From Pseudomonas sp. JAI120 (GTDB taxonomy: Bacteria > Pseudomonadota > Gammaproteobacteria > Pseudomonadales > Pseudomonadaceae), in contig NZ_JACHCZ010000001.1 in assembly GCF_014207255.1 (NCBI RefSeq), forward strand, positions 794,592 through 858,591: a DNA stretch of 64,000 nucleotides, written 5' to 3'. Below, one piece after another: positions 1 to 8,816 of the stretch (position 1 is the first letter of the stretch; each line of letters opens with the position of its first letter). The notes beneath the pieces are model-generated. The model did no database searches. It was not told where the DNA came from and saw only the letters and a list, made by a program, of their open reading frames with translations. A program made the translations under genes and the position numbers.

Positions 1-1
1 C

Positions 2-79
2 CCGGTCAACACCGTGCAAGGCCCGGTGAAAACCCAGTTCGGCTACCACCTGCTGGAAGTCACCAGCCGCCAGGACTGA
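2..79 (+). CDS. PpiC-type peptidyl-prolyl isomerase, C-terminal fragment
   Basis: Only the last 25 codons and the TGA stop lie in the window; the rest of the gene is upstream. The readable peptide ends GPVKTQFGYHLLEVTSRQD, the typical end of a stand-alone parvulin domain (FGYHLL is the last beta strand with its conserved His). It closely resembles the end of the complete 91-residue parvulin at 14385-14660, so the two are paralogues. Small cytosolic parvulins catalyse cis/trans isomerisation of peptidyl-proline bonds. The family is clear; the specific gene is not, since only the tail is visible. Confidence 0.85.
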   Translation, partial: PVNTVQGPVKTQFGYHLLEVTSRQD

Positions 80-102
80 TCCCGTCCGCGCTGCTGCTTG
101 AA

Positions 103-132
103 ACAACGGCCCGCCTTTTGGTGGGCCGTTGT
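103..132 (+). terminator. Hairpin downstream of the parvulin gene
   Basis: A 13-bp inverted repeat, ACAACGGCCCGCC against GGTGGGCCGTTGT with one G-T pair and a TTTT loop, sits 24 bases after the stop. No U-tract follows, so termination efficiency is uncertain, but the GC-rich stem and its position fit a terminator. Confidence 0.55.
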
Positions 133-209
133 GCATGTGACGACTGGCGACGCTGATGCTGTTAGCGTACAAATCCTTATTCTTCTTCACCCGGCGTTCA
201 AGGCTGACA

Positions 210-2069
210 ATGCGATTGGCTTTTTCCAGACTGCTCAGTACCTCCCTGGCCCTGCTGCTGGCCAGCACCGCCGTGATCGCGGCGCCCCAACCGTCAATGA
301 CCGTGTACGGCGAGCCGGCCAAGTATCCCGCCGGTTTCAGCCATTTCGACTACGCCAACCCCAACGCCCCCAAGGGTGGCAGCCTGCGACGCTCGGCGAT
401 TGAAATCGGACGTTTCGACCATGTGCTGCCGTATATCGACAAAGGCATCGGCGTCTCCCAGGTCGACGGCTGGCTGTATGCGCCCCTGGCCCTGCGCTCC
501 CTGGACGAACCCTATACGGTGTATGGCCTGGTTGCGGAGAAGATGGACCGCGCGGACGACGGCCTGTCCCTGCGTTTCTTCCTCAACCCCAAGGCGCGTT
601 TTGCCGATGGCAAGCCGATCACCGCCGAGGATGTGCGCTACAGCTTCAACCTGCTGATGACCCAAGGCAGCCTGCGCTTTCGCACGTTGTTCGCTGACGT
701 CAAGCACGTCGAAGTCGAAGGCCCGCGCCAGGTCCGTTTTGATTTTTCCAGCAACGAAAACCGCACCCTGCCCCTGGATATCGCCACCCTGCCGGTGTTC
801 CCCGAGCACTGGTGGAAGACCCGCGACTTCGCCAACGGCGGTGGCTACGAAGCCCCCCTGGGCAGCGGCCCGTACAAGGTCGGCAAGATCGACTCGGGCA
901 GCACCATCACCTTTACCCGCGACCCCGACTGGTGGGGCAAGGACCTGCCCGTCAGCCGCGGCCTGTACAACTTCGATCACCTGAGCCTGGAGTACTTCGG
1001 CGACACCGAAGTGGCCCGCCAGGTATTGCGTGGGGGCGCCTACGACTTCAACCGTGAGTTTTCCGCCACCGGCTATTCCATCGGCTACAACGGCCCGGCC
1101 CTGGACGATGGCCGCCTGCAACGCGCGCACTTGGCCAAGGACATGCCGCAACCGGCCCAGGGTTATGTGTTCAATGTGCAAAAACCAATGTTCAAGGACC
1201 GTCGCGTGCGCCAGGCCCTGGCGATGCTGTGGGACTTCGAATGGGCCAACCGGCAGATGATGCGCAACGTGTACATCCGCCAGCAAAGCTACTTCTCCAA
1301 TAGCCCGTTGGCCGCCACCCAGCTGCCCACCCCGGAAGAACTGGCGATTCTCGAACCCTTGCGCGGGCAGATTCCCGACGAGGTGTTCACCCAGGTGTTC
1401 AAGGCGCCGGTCACCGATGGCAGCGGCATGATCCGTGACAAGCAGCTGCAAGCCCTGGCGCTGCTGGAAGACGCCGGCTGGAAGCCAGACGGCGACAAAC
1501 TGGTCAACGCCGAGGGCGAGCCGCTGGCGTTCACCTTCCTCAATGCCCAGAACGGGCTGGAACGCCTACTGTTGCCGTACAAACGCAACCTGGCGCAGAT
1601 CGGCATCACCCTGAATATCCGCCGCATCGATTCTTCGCAATACGTCAACCGCTTGATGGCCCGCGACTACGACATGATCGTCACCGGCTTCCCGGTGACC
1701 ACGTCGCCCGGCATGGAGCTGTACAACTACTTCGGCTCGACCGCCGCGTTCGATCCGGGCGCCAACAACTACATGGTGCTCAAGGACCCAGCCGTCGACA
1801 GCCTGATCAAGGGCCTGGTCAAGGCCGACACCCAGGCGCAGATGCTTACCTATGCCCATGCCCTGGACCGGGTGCTGCAATGGAATTACCTGTGGATCCC
1901 CAATTACTACCCGCCCGGCACCTCCGCCGCTTGGTGGAACCGCTTCGGCCGCCCGGCCATCGAGGCCAGGAATGATGAAGCCCTGGAAACCTGGTGGGAA
2001 ATCAGCCCTACCCCGCTGACAAATGAACAAATGAATGCCGAATTGAAAAAACGCGCAGGAGCTCGCTGA
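210..2069 (+). CDS. yejA: Periplasmic solute-binding protein of a YejABEF-type peptide importer
   Basis: A 619-residue family 5 extracellular solute-binding protein (SBP_bac_5, oligopeptide/microcin C class). It starts with a Sec signal peptide (MRLAFSR, a hydrophobic LALLLAS stretch, then an AA cleavage region near residue 25). I chose ATG 210 because the signal peptide begins there and AAGG lies just upstream; an in-frame start at 156 would add 18 residues ahead of it. The protein should capture peptides in the periplasm and deliver them to the YejB/YejE channel. It overlaps yejB as TGATG, and the four transporter genes form one operon. E. coli YejABEF takes up microcin C and short peptides; the real substrate here is unknown. 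Confidence 0.9.
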   Translation: MRLAFSRLLSTSLALLLASTAVIAAPQPSMTVYGEPAKYPAGFSHFDYANPNAPKGGSLRRSAIEIGRFDHVLPYIDKGIGVSQVDGWLYAPLALRSLDEPYTVYGLVAEKMDRADDGLSLRFFLNPKARFADGKPITAEDVRYSFNLLMTQGSLRFRTLFADVKHVEVEGPRQVRFDFSSNENRTLPLDIATLPVFPEHWWKTRDFANGGGYEAPLGSGPYKVGKIDSGSTITFTRDPDWWGKDLPVSRGLYNFDHLSLEYFGDTEVARQVLRGGAYDFNREFSATGYSIGYNGPALDDGRLQRAHLAKDMPQPAQGYVFNVQKPMFKDRRVRQALAMLWDFEWANRQMMRNVYIRQQSYFSNSPLAATQLPTPEELAILEPLRGQIPDEVFTQVFKAPVTDGSGMIRDKQLQALALLEDAGWKPDGDKLVNAEGEPLAFTFLNAQNGLERLLLPYKRNLAQIGITLNIRRIDSSQYVNRLMARDYDMIVTGFPVTTSPGMELYNYFGSTAAFDPGANNYMVLKDPAVDSLIKGLVKADTQAQMLTYAHALDRVLQWNYLWIPNYYPPGTSAAWWNRFGRPAIEARNDEALETWWEISPTPLTNEQMNAELKKRAGAR

Positions 2070-3130
2070 TGTTTGCCTATATCGTGAGGCGCCTGCTGCT
2101 GATCATCCCGACGCTGGTGATCATCCTGCTGGTGAATTTCGTGATCGTCCAGGCCGCCCCCGGCGGGCCGGTGGAACAAGCCATCGCTCACTTGCAGGGC
2201 ATCGGCGGCGGCGCGGTCGGCGGCTCATCCGGCGACGGTGTCAGCAGCGGCTCCCGCGCCAGCCGTGGCCTGGACCCGAAACTGATCAAGGACATCGAAA
2301 AACAATACGGCTTCGACAAGCCCGCGCCGGAACGCCTGTGGCTGATGCTCAAGAGCTACGCCCAACTGGATTTCGGCAACAGCTTCTTTCGCGGCGCCAC
2401 CGTGATCGACCTGATCCTGGAAAAGATGCCGGTCACCATTTCCCTCGGCCTCTGGGCTACGCTGATCACCTACCTGGTGTCGATCCCCCTAGGCATTCGC
2501 AAGGCGGTGCGCCATGGCAGCAGTTTTGATGTGTGGAGCAGCACCGCCATTGTGATTGGCTACGCGATGCCGGCGTTCCTGTTCGCGATGTTCCTGATCG
2601 TGGTGTTCGCTGGAGGCACTTCATTGAACTGGTTCCCGGTGCGCGGGCTGGTCTCGGAAAACTTCGCCGAGCTGAGCACCGTGGGCAAGATCGCCGACTA
2701 CTTCTGGCACCTGGTACTGCCGGTCAGCGCGCTGGTGATCGGCGGGTTCGCCACCCTGACCATCCTGACCAAAAACTCGTTCCTCAATGAAATCACGCGC
2801 CAGTACGTCGTGACCGCCCGCGCCAAAGGCTTGAGCGAACGGCGGGTGCTGTACGGCCATGTGTTTCGCAACGCCATGCTGCTGGTGATCTCGGGGATTC
2901 CCCAGGCGTTCATCAGCGTGTTCTTTGCCGGTTCGCTGTTGATCGAGGTGATCTTTTCCCTCGATGGCCTCGGACGCATGAGCTACGAAGCCGCCGTGTC
3001 CCGGGACTACCCGGTGGTGTTTGGCTCGCTGTTTATCTTTACCTTGTTTGGCCTGCTGATAAAACTGATCGGCGACCTCTGCTACACCCTGGTGGACCCG
3101 CGTATCGACTTCGCCGCGAGGAACGCCTGA
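2069..3130 (+). CDS. yejB: Peptide ABC transporter permease YejB
   Basis: A 353-residue inner-membrane permease of the DppB/YejB type. An N-terminal membrane anchor is followed by a low-complexity Gly/Ser linker (about residues 48-72), then a core of transmembrane helices. The cytoplasmic EAA-like loop is near residues 235-262 ([20 protein letters not shown]), where the ATPase docks. The AGGAG ribosome binding site lies inside the end of yejA, and start and stop overlap as TGATG, indicating coupled translation. It overlaps yejE in the same way. The Gly/Ser stretch is longer than needed for a simple loop, but permeases of this branch often carry an insertion there. Confidence 0.9.
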   Translation: MFAYIVRRLLLIIPTLVIILLVNFVIVQAAPGGPVEQAIAHLQGIGGGAVGGSSGDGVSSGSRASRGLDPKLIKDIEKQYGFDKPAPERLWLMLKSYAQLDFGNSFFRGATVIDLILEKMPVTISLGLWATLITYLVSIPLGIRKAVRHGSSFDVWSSTAIVIGYAMPAFLFAMFLIVVFAGGTSLNWFPVRGLVSENFAELSTVGKIADYFWHLVLPVSALVIGGFATLTILTKNSFLNEITRQYVVTARAKGLSERRVLYGHVFRNAMLLVISGIPQAFISVFFAGSLLIEVIFSLDGLGRMSYEAAVSRDYPVVFGSLFIFTLFGLLIKLIGDLCYTLVDPRIDFAARNA

Positions 3131-4152
3131 TGCTTAACCTGTCTCCCGTGGCCCGTCGGCGTTTCGAAAGGTTCAAGAAAAACCGTCGCGGCTGGTGGTC
3201 GCTGTGGCTGTTTATCGGCCTCTTTATCCTGACCCTGGGCGGCGAGTTGATCGCCAACGACAAGCCCTTGGTGCTCAGCTACAAGCACGAGCTGTATTTC
3301 CCGGCGTTCAAGCGCTACACCGAGCAGCAGTTCGGCGGGCAACTGCCGTTCCAGGCCGATTACCGCAGTGACTACGTGCAAAAGCTGATCAAGCAGGACG
3401 GCGGCTGGATGCTGTTCCCGCCGATCCCGTTCAGCGACGACACACCCAACTACGAACTGACCCGCCCGGCCCCCAGCCCGCCCTCGACGGTGAACTGGCT
3501 GGGCACCGATGACCAGTCACGGGATGTGTTGGCGCGGGTGATCTTCGGCGCGCGGGTGTCGATCCTGTTTGCCCTGGCGCTCACCACCATCAGCGCCGCC
3601 ATCGGCATCGCCGCCGGGGCCTTGCAAGGCTATTACGGCGGCTGGGTGGATCTGCTCGGCCAACGCATCCTTGAAGTGTGGTCCGGGCTGCCGGTGCTGT
3701 ACCTGCTGATCATCCTGTCGGGGTTTGTCGAGCCGAACTTCTGGTGGTTGCTGGGGATCATGGCGCTGTTTTCCTGGCTGGCCCTGGTGGATGTGGTGCG
3801 CGCCGAGTTCCTGCGTGGGCGCAACCTGGAGTACGTCAAGGCCGCACGGGCGCTGGGCCTGGGCGACGGCAAGATCATTCGTCGGCACATCCTGCCCAAC
3901 GCCATGACCGCCACCTTGAGCTACTTGCCGTTTATCCTCACCGGGGCGATTTCCACCCTGAGCGCCCTGGATTTCCTCGGTTTCGGCATGCCTGCGGGCA
4001 GTGCGTCACTGGGCGAGTTGATTGCCCAGGGCAAGCAGAACCTGCAAGCGCCGTGGCTGGGCCTGACGGCGTTTTTCACCTTGGCGCTGATCCTGTCGCT
4101 GCTGGTCTTTATCGGCGAGGCATTACGCGATGCCTTCGACCCACGCTCATGA
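3130..4152 (+). CDS. yejE: Peptide ABC transporter permease YejE
   Basis: A 340-residue second permease of the Yej importer, DppC/YejE-like. It has one N-terminal helix after a basic segment, a large periplasmic stretch (about residues 45-120) and then the permease core. The EAA loop reads EYVKAARALGLGDGKIIRRH at about residues 235-254. Its start overlaps the yejB stop (TGATG). It should pair with YejB to form the channel. The gene stops 10 bases before the yejF ATG. Confidence 0.9.
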   Translation: MLNLSPVARRRFERFKKNRRGWWSLWLFIGLFILTLGGELIANDKPLVLSYKHELYFPAFKRYTEQQFGGQLPFQADYRSDYVQKLIKQDGGWMLFPPIPFSDDTPNYELTRPAPSPPSTVNWLGTDDQSRDVLARVIFGARVSILFALALTTISAAIGIAAGALQGYYGGWVDLLGQRILEVWSGLPVLYLLIILSGFVEPNFWWLLGIMALFSWLALVDVVRAEFLRGRNLEYVKAARALGLGDGKIIRRHILPNAMTATLSYLPFILTGAISTLSALDFLGFGMPAGSASLGELIAQGKQNLQAPWLGLTAFFTLALILSLLVFIGEALRDAFDPRS

Positions 4153-4162
4153 GTGATTGCGT

Positions 4163-5737
4163 ATGAACCTGATCGAAATCCGCGACCTCAGCGTCGCGTT
4201 CAGCGGCCAGACCGTGGTGCGCAACCTGAGCCTGGACGTCCGCCCCGGCGAGTGCCTGGCGCTGGTGGGCGAATCCGGCTCCGGCAAGTCGGTGACCGCC
4301 CACTCAATCTTGCAACTGCTGCCCGAGGCCGGTACCGACACCCGCGGCTCCGTGAAGTATCGCGGCCAGGAACTGATCGGCGCCTCGGCGTCGACCTTGC
4401 AGAAACTGCGCGGCAACCGCATTGCGATGATCTTCCAGGAGCCGATGACCTCCCTCAACCCGCTGCACAGCATCGAAAAACAGATCGGCGAAACCTTGCT
4501 GCTGCATAAGGGCATGGGCGGCAAGGCGGCGCAGGCACGCATCCTTGAGTTACTCGAACTGGTGGGTATTCAGAAACCCCAGGAACGCCTCAAGGCTTAT
4601 CCGCACCAACTCTCCGGGGGCCAGCGCCAGCGGGTGATGATCGCCATGGCCCTGGCCTGTGAGCCGGAGCTGTTGATTGCCGACGAGCCCACCACCGCCC
4701 TCGACGTGACCGTGCAACGCAAGATCCTGCTGCTGCTCAAATCCCTGCAACACCGCCTGGGCATGTCGCTGCTGCTGATCAGCCATGACCTCAACCTGGT
4801 GCGCAGCATTGCCCAACGCGTATGCGTGATGCATGCCGGCGAGATTGTCGAGCAGGCCGGCTGCGAGACCTTGTTCACGGCACCACAACATCCCTACAGC
4901 CGCCTGTTACTGGACGCCGAGCCATCCGGCGATGTGCTGTGCAGCGACCCACGGGAGACCGTGCTGGAGGTGGACGACCTGAGCGTGCAATTCCCCCTTG
5001 GCGGCGGCCTGTTCCGGCGCAAGACCTACCTGCGCGCGGTGGATGGCATCAGCCTCAGCGTGCAGCGCGGCAAGACCCTGGGGATTGTCGGCGAGTCCGG
5101 TTCGGGCAAATCCACTCTCGGCCAGGCGATCCTGCGCCTGCTGGACTCCACCGGCAGCATCCGCTTCCAGGGCGAGGCCCTCGACCCGCTCAACCACAAG
5201 CAGATGCGCCCGTGGCGCAAACAGATGCAGGTGGTGTTCCAGGACCCGTATGGCAGCCTCAGCCCGCGCATGTCGGTGCAGCAGATCATCAGCGAAGGCC
5301 TGGAAGTGCATGCGCCGTGCAGCCTGGCCGACCGCGATGCGCAAGTGATCCAGGTGCTCAAGGACGTGGGCCTCGACCCCGCCAGCCGCCATCGCTTCCC
5401 CCATGAATTCTCCGGCGGCCAGCGCCAACGCATCGCCATCGCCCGTGCGCTGGTGCTCAAGCCGGCGTTGATGCTGTTGGACGAACCCACCTCCGCCCTC
5501 GACCGCACCGTGCAGAAGCAGGTCGTAGCGTTGTTGCGTGAGTTGCAGGAGAAGTACGGCCTGACCTACCTGTTTATCAGCCATGACCTCGCCGTGGTGC
5601 GCGCCATGGCCCATGACATGATCGTGATCAAGGACGGCAAGGTGGTGGAACGCGGGCCGAGCCATGACGTTTTCGAAGCGCCGCAGCACCCGTATACCAA
5701 AGAACTCCTGGCGGCGGCCGGCGGGCTGTCGTCATGA
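4163..5737 (+). CDS. yejF: Peptide ABC transporter ATP-binding protein, double ABC module
   Basis: A 524-residue protein with two fused ATPase modules, as in E. coli YejF. Each module has the Walker A GESGSGKS, an SGGQRQR signature ([16 protein letters not shown]) and a Walker B ([16 protein letters not shown]). It powers import through YejB/YejE. I prefer ATG 4163 to the TTG six bases earlier, because GAG lies at a usable distance and the conserved sequence begins MNLIEIRD. Its stop overlaps the start of the next gene, a sigma-54 activator, as ATGA, so the regulator is probably translated from the transporter mRNA. Confidence 0.92.
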   Translation: MNLIEIRDLSVAFSGQTVVRNLSLDVRPGECLALVGESGSGKSVTAHSILQLLPEAGTDTRGSVKYRGQELIGASASTLQKLRGNRIAMIFQEPMTSLNPLHSIEKQIGETLLLHKGMGGKAAQARILELLELVGIQKPQERLKAYPHQLSGGQRQRVMIAMALACEPELLIADEPTTALDVTVQRKILLLLKSLQHRLGMSLLLISHDLNLVRSIAQRVCVMHAGEIVEQAGCETLFTAPQHPYSRLLLDAEPSGDVLCSDPRETVLEVDDLSVQFPLGGGLFRRKTYLRAVDGISLSVQRGKTLGIVGESGSGKSTLGQAILRLLDSTGSIRFQGEALDPLNHKQMRPWRKQMQVVFQDPYGSLSPRMSVQQIISEGLEVHAPCSLADRDAQVIQVLKDVGLDPASRHRFPHEFSGGQRQRIAIARALVLKPALMLLDEPTSALDRTVQKQVVALLRELQEKYGLTYLFISHDLAVVRAMAHDMIVIKDGKVVERGPSHDVFEAPQHPYTKELLAAAGGLSS

Positions 5738-7125
5738 GTACCAGCCTGACGGATTACCAACAGGTTCGCGGCCTGGCGATCCAGTCGCTGTTCGAGATCA
5801 TTGAGCAGTCCAGCGAAGGCACGGTGATTGTCGACCGCGACGCCAATATCGTCTGGATGAACGAGCGCTACGCCAAGCGCTTCGGCCTCAAGAGTGCCGA
5901 TGAGGCCATCGGCCAGCCGTGCGAGCGGGTGATTTCCAACAGCCTGTTGCGCCAGGTGGTACGCACCGACCGGCCGATTCTGCTGGACATTCAGGACACC
6001 CCCAAAGGCCCGTTGGTGGTGATGCGCCTGCCGATCCACAACGATGCCGGGGCGGTGATCGGGGCGATTGGTTTTGCCTTGTTCGATGAGCTGCGTAACC
6101 TGTCGCCGCTGATCGAACGCTACCTGAGCATGCAGCAGGAACTGGCCTCCACCCGCTCGTTGCTGCGCTCACGCCAGAGCAAGTACAACTTCGCGCATTT
6201 TATCGGCACCAGCGCCGCCAGCCTGGAAGTCAAACGCCGTGCACGGCGCAGCGCAAGCGCCGAATCGCCGGTGCTGCTGCTCGGCGAAACCGGCACCGGC
6301 AAAGAGCTGCTGGCCCAGGCGATCCACGGCGCCTCACCGCGTGCGCACAAGGCCTTTGTCAGCATCAACAGCGCGGCGATTCCCCATGACCTGCTGGAAG
6401 CAGAATTCTTCGGCACCGCGCCGGGCGCCTTTACAGGCGCCGATCGCAAGGGCCGTCCGGGTAAATTCCAGATTGCCCAGGGCGGTACGCTGTTCCTCGA
6501 TGAAATCGGCGATATGCCGCTGCCGCTGCAAAGCAAACTGCTGCGGGTGTTGCAGGAAAAGGAATTCGAACCGGTGGGTTCCAACGAGATGCTGCACAGC
6601 GATGTGCGGGTGATCGCGGCCACCTCCATGGACCTGGAAGCGGCGATCAAGCGCGGTGAGTTTCGCGCGGACTTGTATTACCGCCTGAATGTGCTGCCGA
6701 TCCGGGTGCCGCCGCTGCGTGAGCGGCTGGAGGATATCCCGGCGCTGAGCGAAGCGATCCTCGAAGACCTGCGCAGCCAGCATGAGCTGGACCGAGAAGC
6801 CCTGGCGCTGTTGGCGCAACATGCGTGGCCGGGAAATATCCGCGAGCTGCGCAACGTGCTGGAGCGCGCGGCGTTGCTGAGCGATGACCTGGTGCTGGAC
6901 GCCAGGGAAATTCGTGCGGCGATTGGCACGTTCAGCCCGGTGGAACGCGGGGCGGTGGACACGGTTGCGGGTGAGACGTTTGCAGCAGCGCGGGAGCGCT
7001 TTGATCGGCAGGTGATTACGGCGGCGCTCGAGGCGTGTGGTGGGAATGTGGTGGAGGCGGCCAGGCGATTGGGGCTGGGGCGGTCGACGCTGTACAAGAA
7101 AATGGTGGCACTGGGGATTGCCTAG
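5734..7125 (+). CDS. hbcR: Sigma-54-dependent activator of 3-hydroxybutyrate genes (HbcR-like)
   Basis: A 463-residue enhancer-binding protein. It has a PAS-like sensor domain (about residues 15-120), a coiled linker, then an AAA+ domain with Walker A GETGTGKE, the sigma-54-contacting GAFTGA loop and Walker B GGTLFLDEIGD. It ends in a Fis-type helix-turn-helix (VVEAARRLGLGRSTLYKKM). There is no receiver domain, so the signal is probably a ligand or state sensed by the PAS domain. The next genes are a GntP permease, 3-hydroxybutyrate dehydrogenase and acetoacetate-CoA ligase, preceded by a -24/-12 promoter and two matching palindromes. P. aeruginosa PA2005 (HbcR) is known to activate the equivalent genes with RpoN. 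The symbol is given by this analogy. Confidence 0.85.
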   Translation: MSTSLTDYQQVRGLAIQSLFEIIEQSSEGTVIVDRDANIVWMNERYAKRFGLKSADEAIGQPCERVISNSLLRQVVRTDRPILLDIQDTPKGPLVVMRLPIHNDAGAVIGAIGFALFDELRNLSPLIERYLSMQQELASTRSLLRSRQSKYNFAHFIGTSAASLEVKRRARRSASAESPVLLLGETGTGKELLAQAIHGASPRAHKAFVSINSAAIPHDLLEAEFFGTAPGAFTGADRKGRPGKFQIAQGGTLFLDEIGDMPLPLQSKLLRVLQEKEFEPVGSNEMLHSDVRVIAATSMDLEAAIKRGEFRADLYYRLNVLPIRVPPLRERLEDIPALSEAILEDLRSQHELDREALALLAQHAWPGNIRELRNVLERAALLSDDLVLDAREIRAAIGTFSPVERGAVDTVAGETFAAARERFDRQVITAALEACGGNVVEAARRLGLGRSTLYKKMVALGIA

Positions 7126-7141
7126 TCTCCATATAGAGACT
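7124..7141. promoter_or_regulatory. Upstream palindrome 1, candidate activator site
   Basis: AGTCTC-CATATA-GAGACT, a perfect 6-bp inverted repeat with a 6-base spacer, starting within the last codon region of the activator gene. The same architecture recurs at 7269-7286 (TGTCTC-N6-GAGACA), so the two are probably enhancer sites for the activator encoded just upstream. It lies about 205 bases before the -24 element. Binding is inferred. Confidence 0.6.
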
Positions 7142-7166
7142 CCATTCTCCAGACAAAGACAATCCC

Positions 7167-7255
7167 TGTGGGAGGGGGCTTGCCCCGATAGCATCAGGTC
7201 AGTTAACACATATGCTGGCTGATACACCGCTATCGGGAGCAAGCCCCCTCCCACA
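7167..7255. repeat. REP doublet (REPIN), GTGGGAGGGGGCTTGC family
   Basis: Two inverted REP arms, TGTGGGAGGGGGCTTGCCCC at the left and its counterpart ending CCCCCTCCCACA at the right, enclose a spacer containing GGTCAGT and GCTGATACACCGC. Similar doublets occur at 9613-9703, 35670-35744 and 38093-38183. It lies between the two candidate enhancer palindromes. Confidence 0.85.
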
Positions 7256-7267
7256 TTTGATCTTCAC

Positions 7268-7287
7268 TTGTCTCCAAATTGAGACAA
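7268..7287. promoter_or_regulatory. Upstream palindrome 2, candidate activator site
   Basis: TTGTCTC-CAAATT-GAGACAA, a perfect 7-bp inverted repeat with a 6-base spacer. Its core TGTCTC-N6-GAGACA matches the palindrome at 7124-7141. It ends 60 bases before the -24 box, a common place for an upstream activator sequence. Confidence 0.65.
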
Positions 7288-7347
7288 AATTCAAAAACCC
7301 TCGAAAAAAATTCAAAAATACCCATATATTTCAACAAGTTGAAAACA

Positions 7348-7363
7348 TGGCACACATCTCGCT
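7348..7363 (+). promoter_or_regulatory. Sigma-54 (-24/-12) promoter of the 3-hydroxybutyrate genes
   Basis: TGGCAC-N5-TCGCT, with the invariant GG at 7349-7350 and GC at 7361-7362 separated by exactly 10 bases, as RpoN holoenzyme requires. The only departure from TTGC is a C in the second position. It precedes the permease start by about 55 bases, leaving a leader of roughly 43 bases. Confidence 0.75.
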
Positions 7364-7389
7364 ATAGCCCTCCCCACCGCTTCACCCAC

Positions 7390-7400
7390 AACAATAACAA
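7390..7400 (+). promoter_or_regulatory. Candidate Hfq/Crc A-rich motif in the permease leader
   Basis: AACAATAACAA matches the AANAANAA consensus bound by Hfq with Crc in Pseudomonas. It lies just before GGAG (7407-7410 region) and ATG 7418, so binding would block translation. This is inferred from the motif and its position. Confidence 0.55.
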
Positions 7401-7417
7401 TCCGATGGAGACACACC

Positions 7418-8809
7418 ATGAGTGTGATCATTGCCCTGGCAGCGCTCGCGTTGCTGATGCTGGCTGCCTACCGTGGCTATAGCGTTATCCTGTTTGCCCC
7501 CATCGCCGCCCTCGGTGCCGTGCTGCTCACCGACCCGTCCGCCGTCGCCCCTGCCTTTACCGGGGTGTTCATGGAGAAAATGGTCGGCTTTATCAAACTG
7601 TATTTCCCGGTGTTCCTGCTCGGTGCGGTGTTCGGCAAGCTGATCGAGCTGTCGGGCTTCTCGCGCTCTATCGTGGCCGCGGCGATCCGTTTGCTCGGCA
7701 CGCGCCAGGCGATGCTGGTGATCGTGCTGGTCTGCGCCCTGCTCACCTACGGCGGCGTGTCGCTGTTTGTGGTGGTGTTTGCGGTGTACCCGTTTGCGGC
7801 GGAGATGTTCCGCCAGAGCAATATCCCCAAGCGCCTGATCCCGGCGACCATCGCCCTCGGTGCGTTTTCGTTCACCATGGACGCCCTGCCCGGCACGCCG
7901 CAGATCCAGAACATCATCCCCAGCACCTTCTTCAACACCACCGCCTGGGCGGCGCCGTGGCTGGGGCTGATCGGCACGATTTTCGTGTTCTGCGCCGGCA
8001 TGCTCTACCTGGCGCGCCAGCGCAACAAGGCCCAACGCGCCGGTGAAGGCTACGGCACCGAGCTGCGCAACGAGCCTGAGACCGCCGAGAACATTGCCCT
8101 GCCCAACCCTTGGATCGCGCTGTCGCCGCTGATCCTGGTGGGCGTAATGAACCTGCTGTTCACCCACTGGATCCCGCAGTGGTACGGCAAGACCCACAGC
8201 CTCAGCCTGCCGGGCATGAGCGCGCCGGTGACCACTGAAATCGCCAAGCTCACCGCGATCTGGGCGGTGCAGGCGGCGTTGCTGGTGGGGATCCTGATGG
8301 TGCTGGCGTTCGGGTGGTCGGCGATCAAAAGTAAGCTCGCCGAGGGCAGCAAAAGCGCGGTCAGCGGCGCGTTGCTGGCGGCGATGAACACCGCTTCCGA
8401 ATACGGCTTTGGTGCGGTGATTGCCTCGCTGCCGGGCTTTCTGGTACTGGCGGACTGGCTCAAGGGCATCCCCAACCCGCTGGTCAACGAAGCGATTACC
8501 GTGACCCTGCTGGCCGGTATCACCGGCTCTGCGTCCGGTGGCATGAGCATCGCCCTGGCGGCCATGTCCGAGAGCTTTATTTCGGCGGCCCATGCGGCCA
8601 ATATTCCCCTTGAAGTGCTGCACCGGGTCGCAGCCATGGCCAGCGGCGGCATGGACACCCTGCCCCACAACGGCGCGGTGATCACGCTGCTGGCGGTGAC
8701 CGGCCTGACCCACCGCGAAGCCTACAAAGACATTTTCGGCATCACGATTATCAAGACCCTCGCGGTGTTCGTGGTGATCGGTACTTTCTACGCCACCGGC
8801 ATTGTGTGA
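7418..8809 (+). CDS. GntP-family permease, probably for 3-hydroxybutyrate
   Basis: A 463-residue, very hydrophobic inner-membrane transporter of the GntP/gluconate:H+ symporter family with about 12 predicted helices. A conserved segment reads GAFSFTMDALPGTPQIQN (near residue 148), and a repeat-like second half contains GSASGGMSIAL and GGMDTLPHNGAV. A GGAG ribosome binding site precedes ATG 7418. The gene lies just upstream of a 3-hydroxybutyrate dehydrogenase and downstream of an RpoN promoter, so import of (R)-3-hydroxybutyrate or acetoacetate is the likely role. The P. aeruginosa counterpart PA2004 sits in the same arrangement. The exact substrate is not provable from sequence. Confidence 0.85.
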   Translation: MSVIIALAALALLMLAAYRGYSVILFAPIAALGAVLLTDPSAVAPAFTGVFMEKMVGFIKLYFPVFLLGAVFGKLIELSGFSRSIVAAAIRLLGTRQAMLVIVLVCALLTYGGVSLFVVVFAVYPFAAEMFRQSNIPKRLIPATIALGAFSFTMDALPGTPQIQNIIPSTFFNTTAWAAPWLGLIGTIFVFCAGMLYLARQRNKAQRAGEGYGTELRNEPETAENIALPNPWIALSPLILVGVMNLLFTHWIPQWYGKTHSLSLPGMSAPVTTEIAKLTAIWAVQAALLVGILMVLAFGWSAIKSKLAEGSKSAVSGALLAAMNTASEYGFGAVIASLPGFLVLADWLKGIPNPLVNEAITVTLLAGITGSASGGMSIALAAMSESFISAAHAANIPLEVLHRVAAMASGGMDTLPHNGAVITLLAVTGLTHREAYKDIFGITIIKTLAVFVVIGTFYATGIV

Positions 8810-8816
8810 GATTTTC

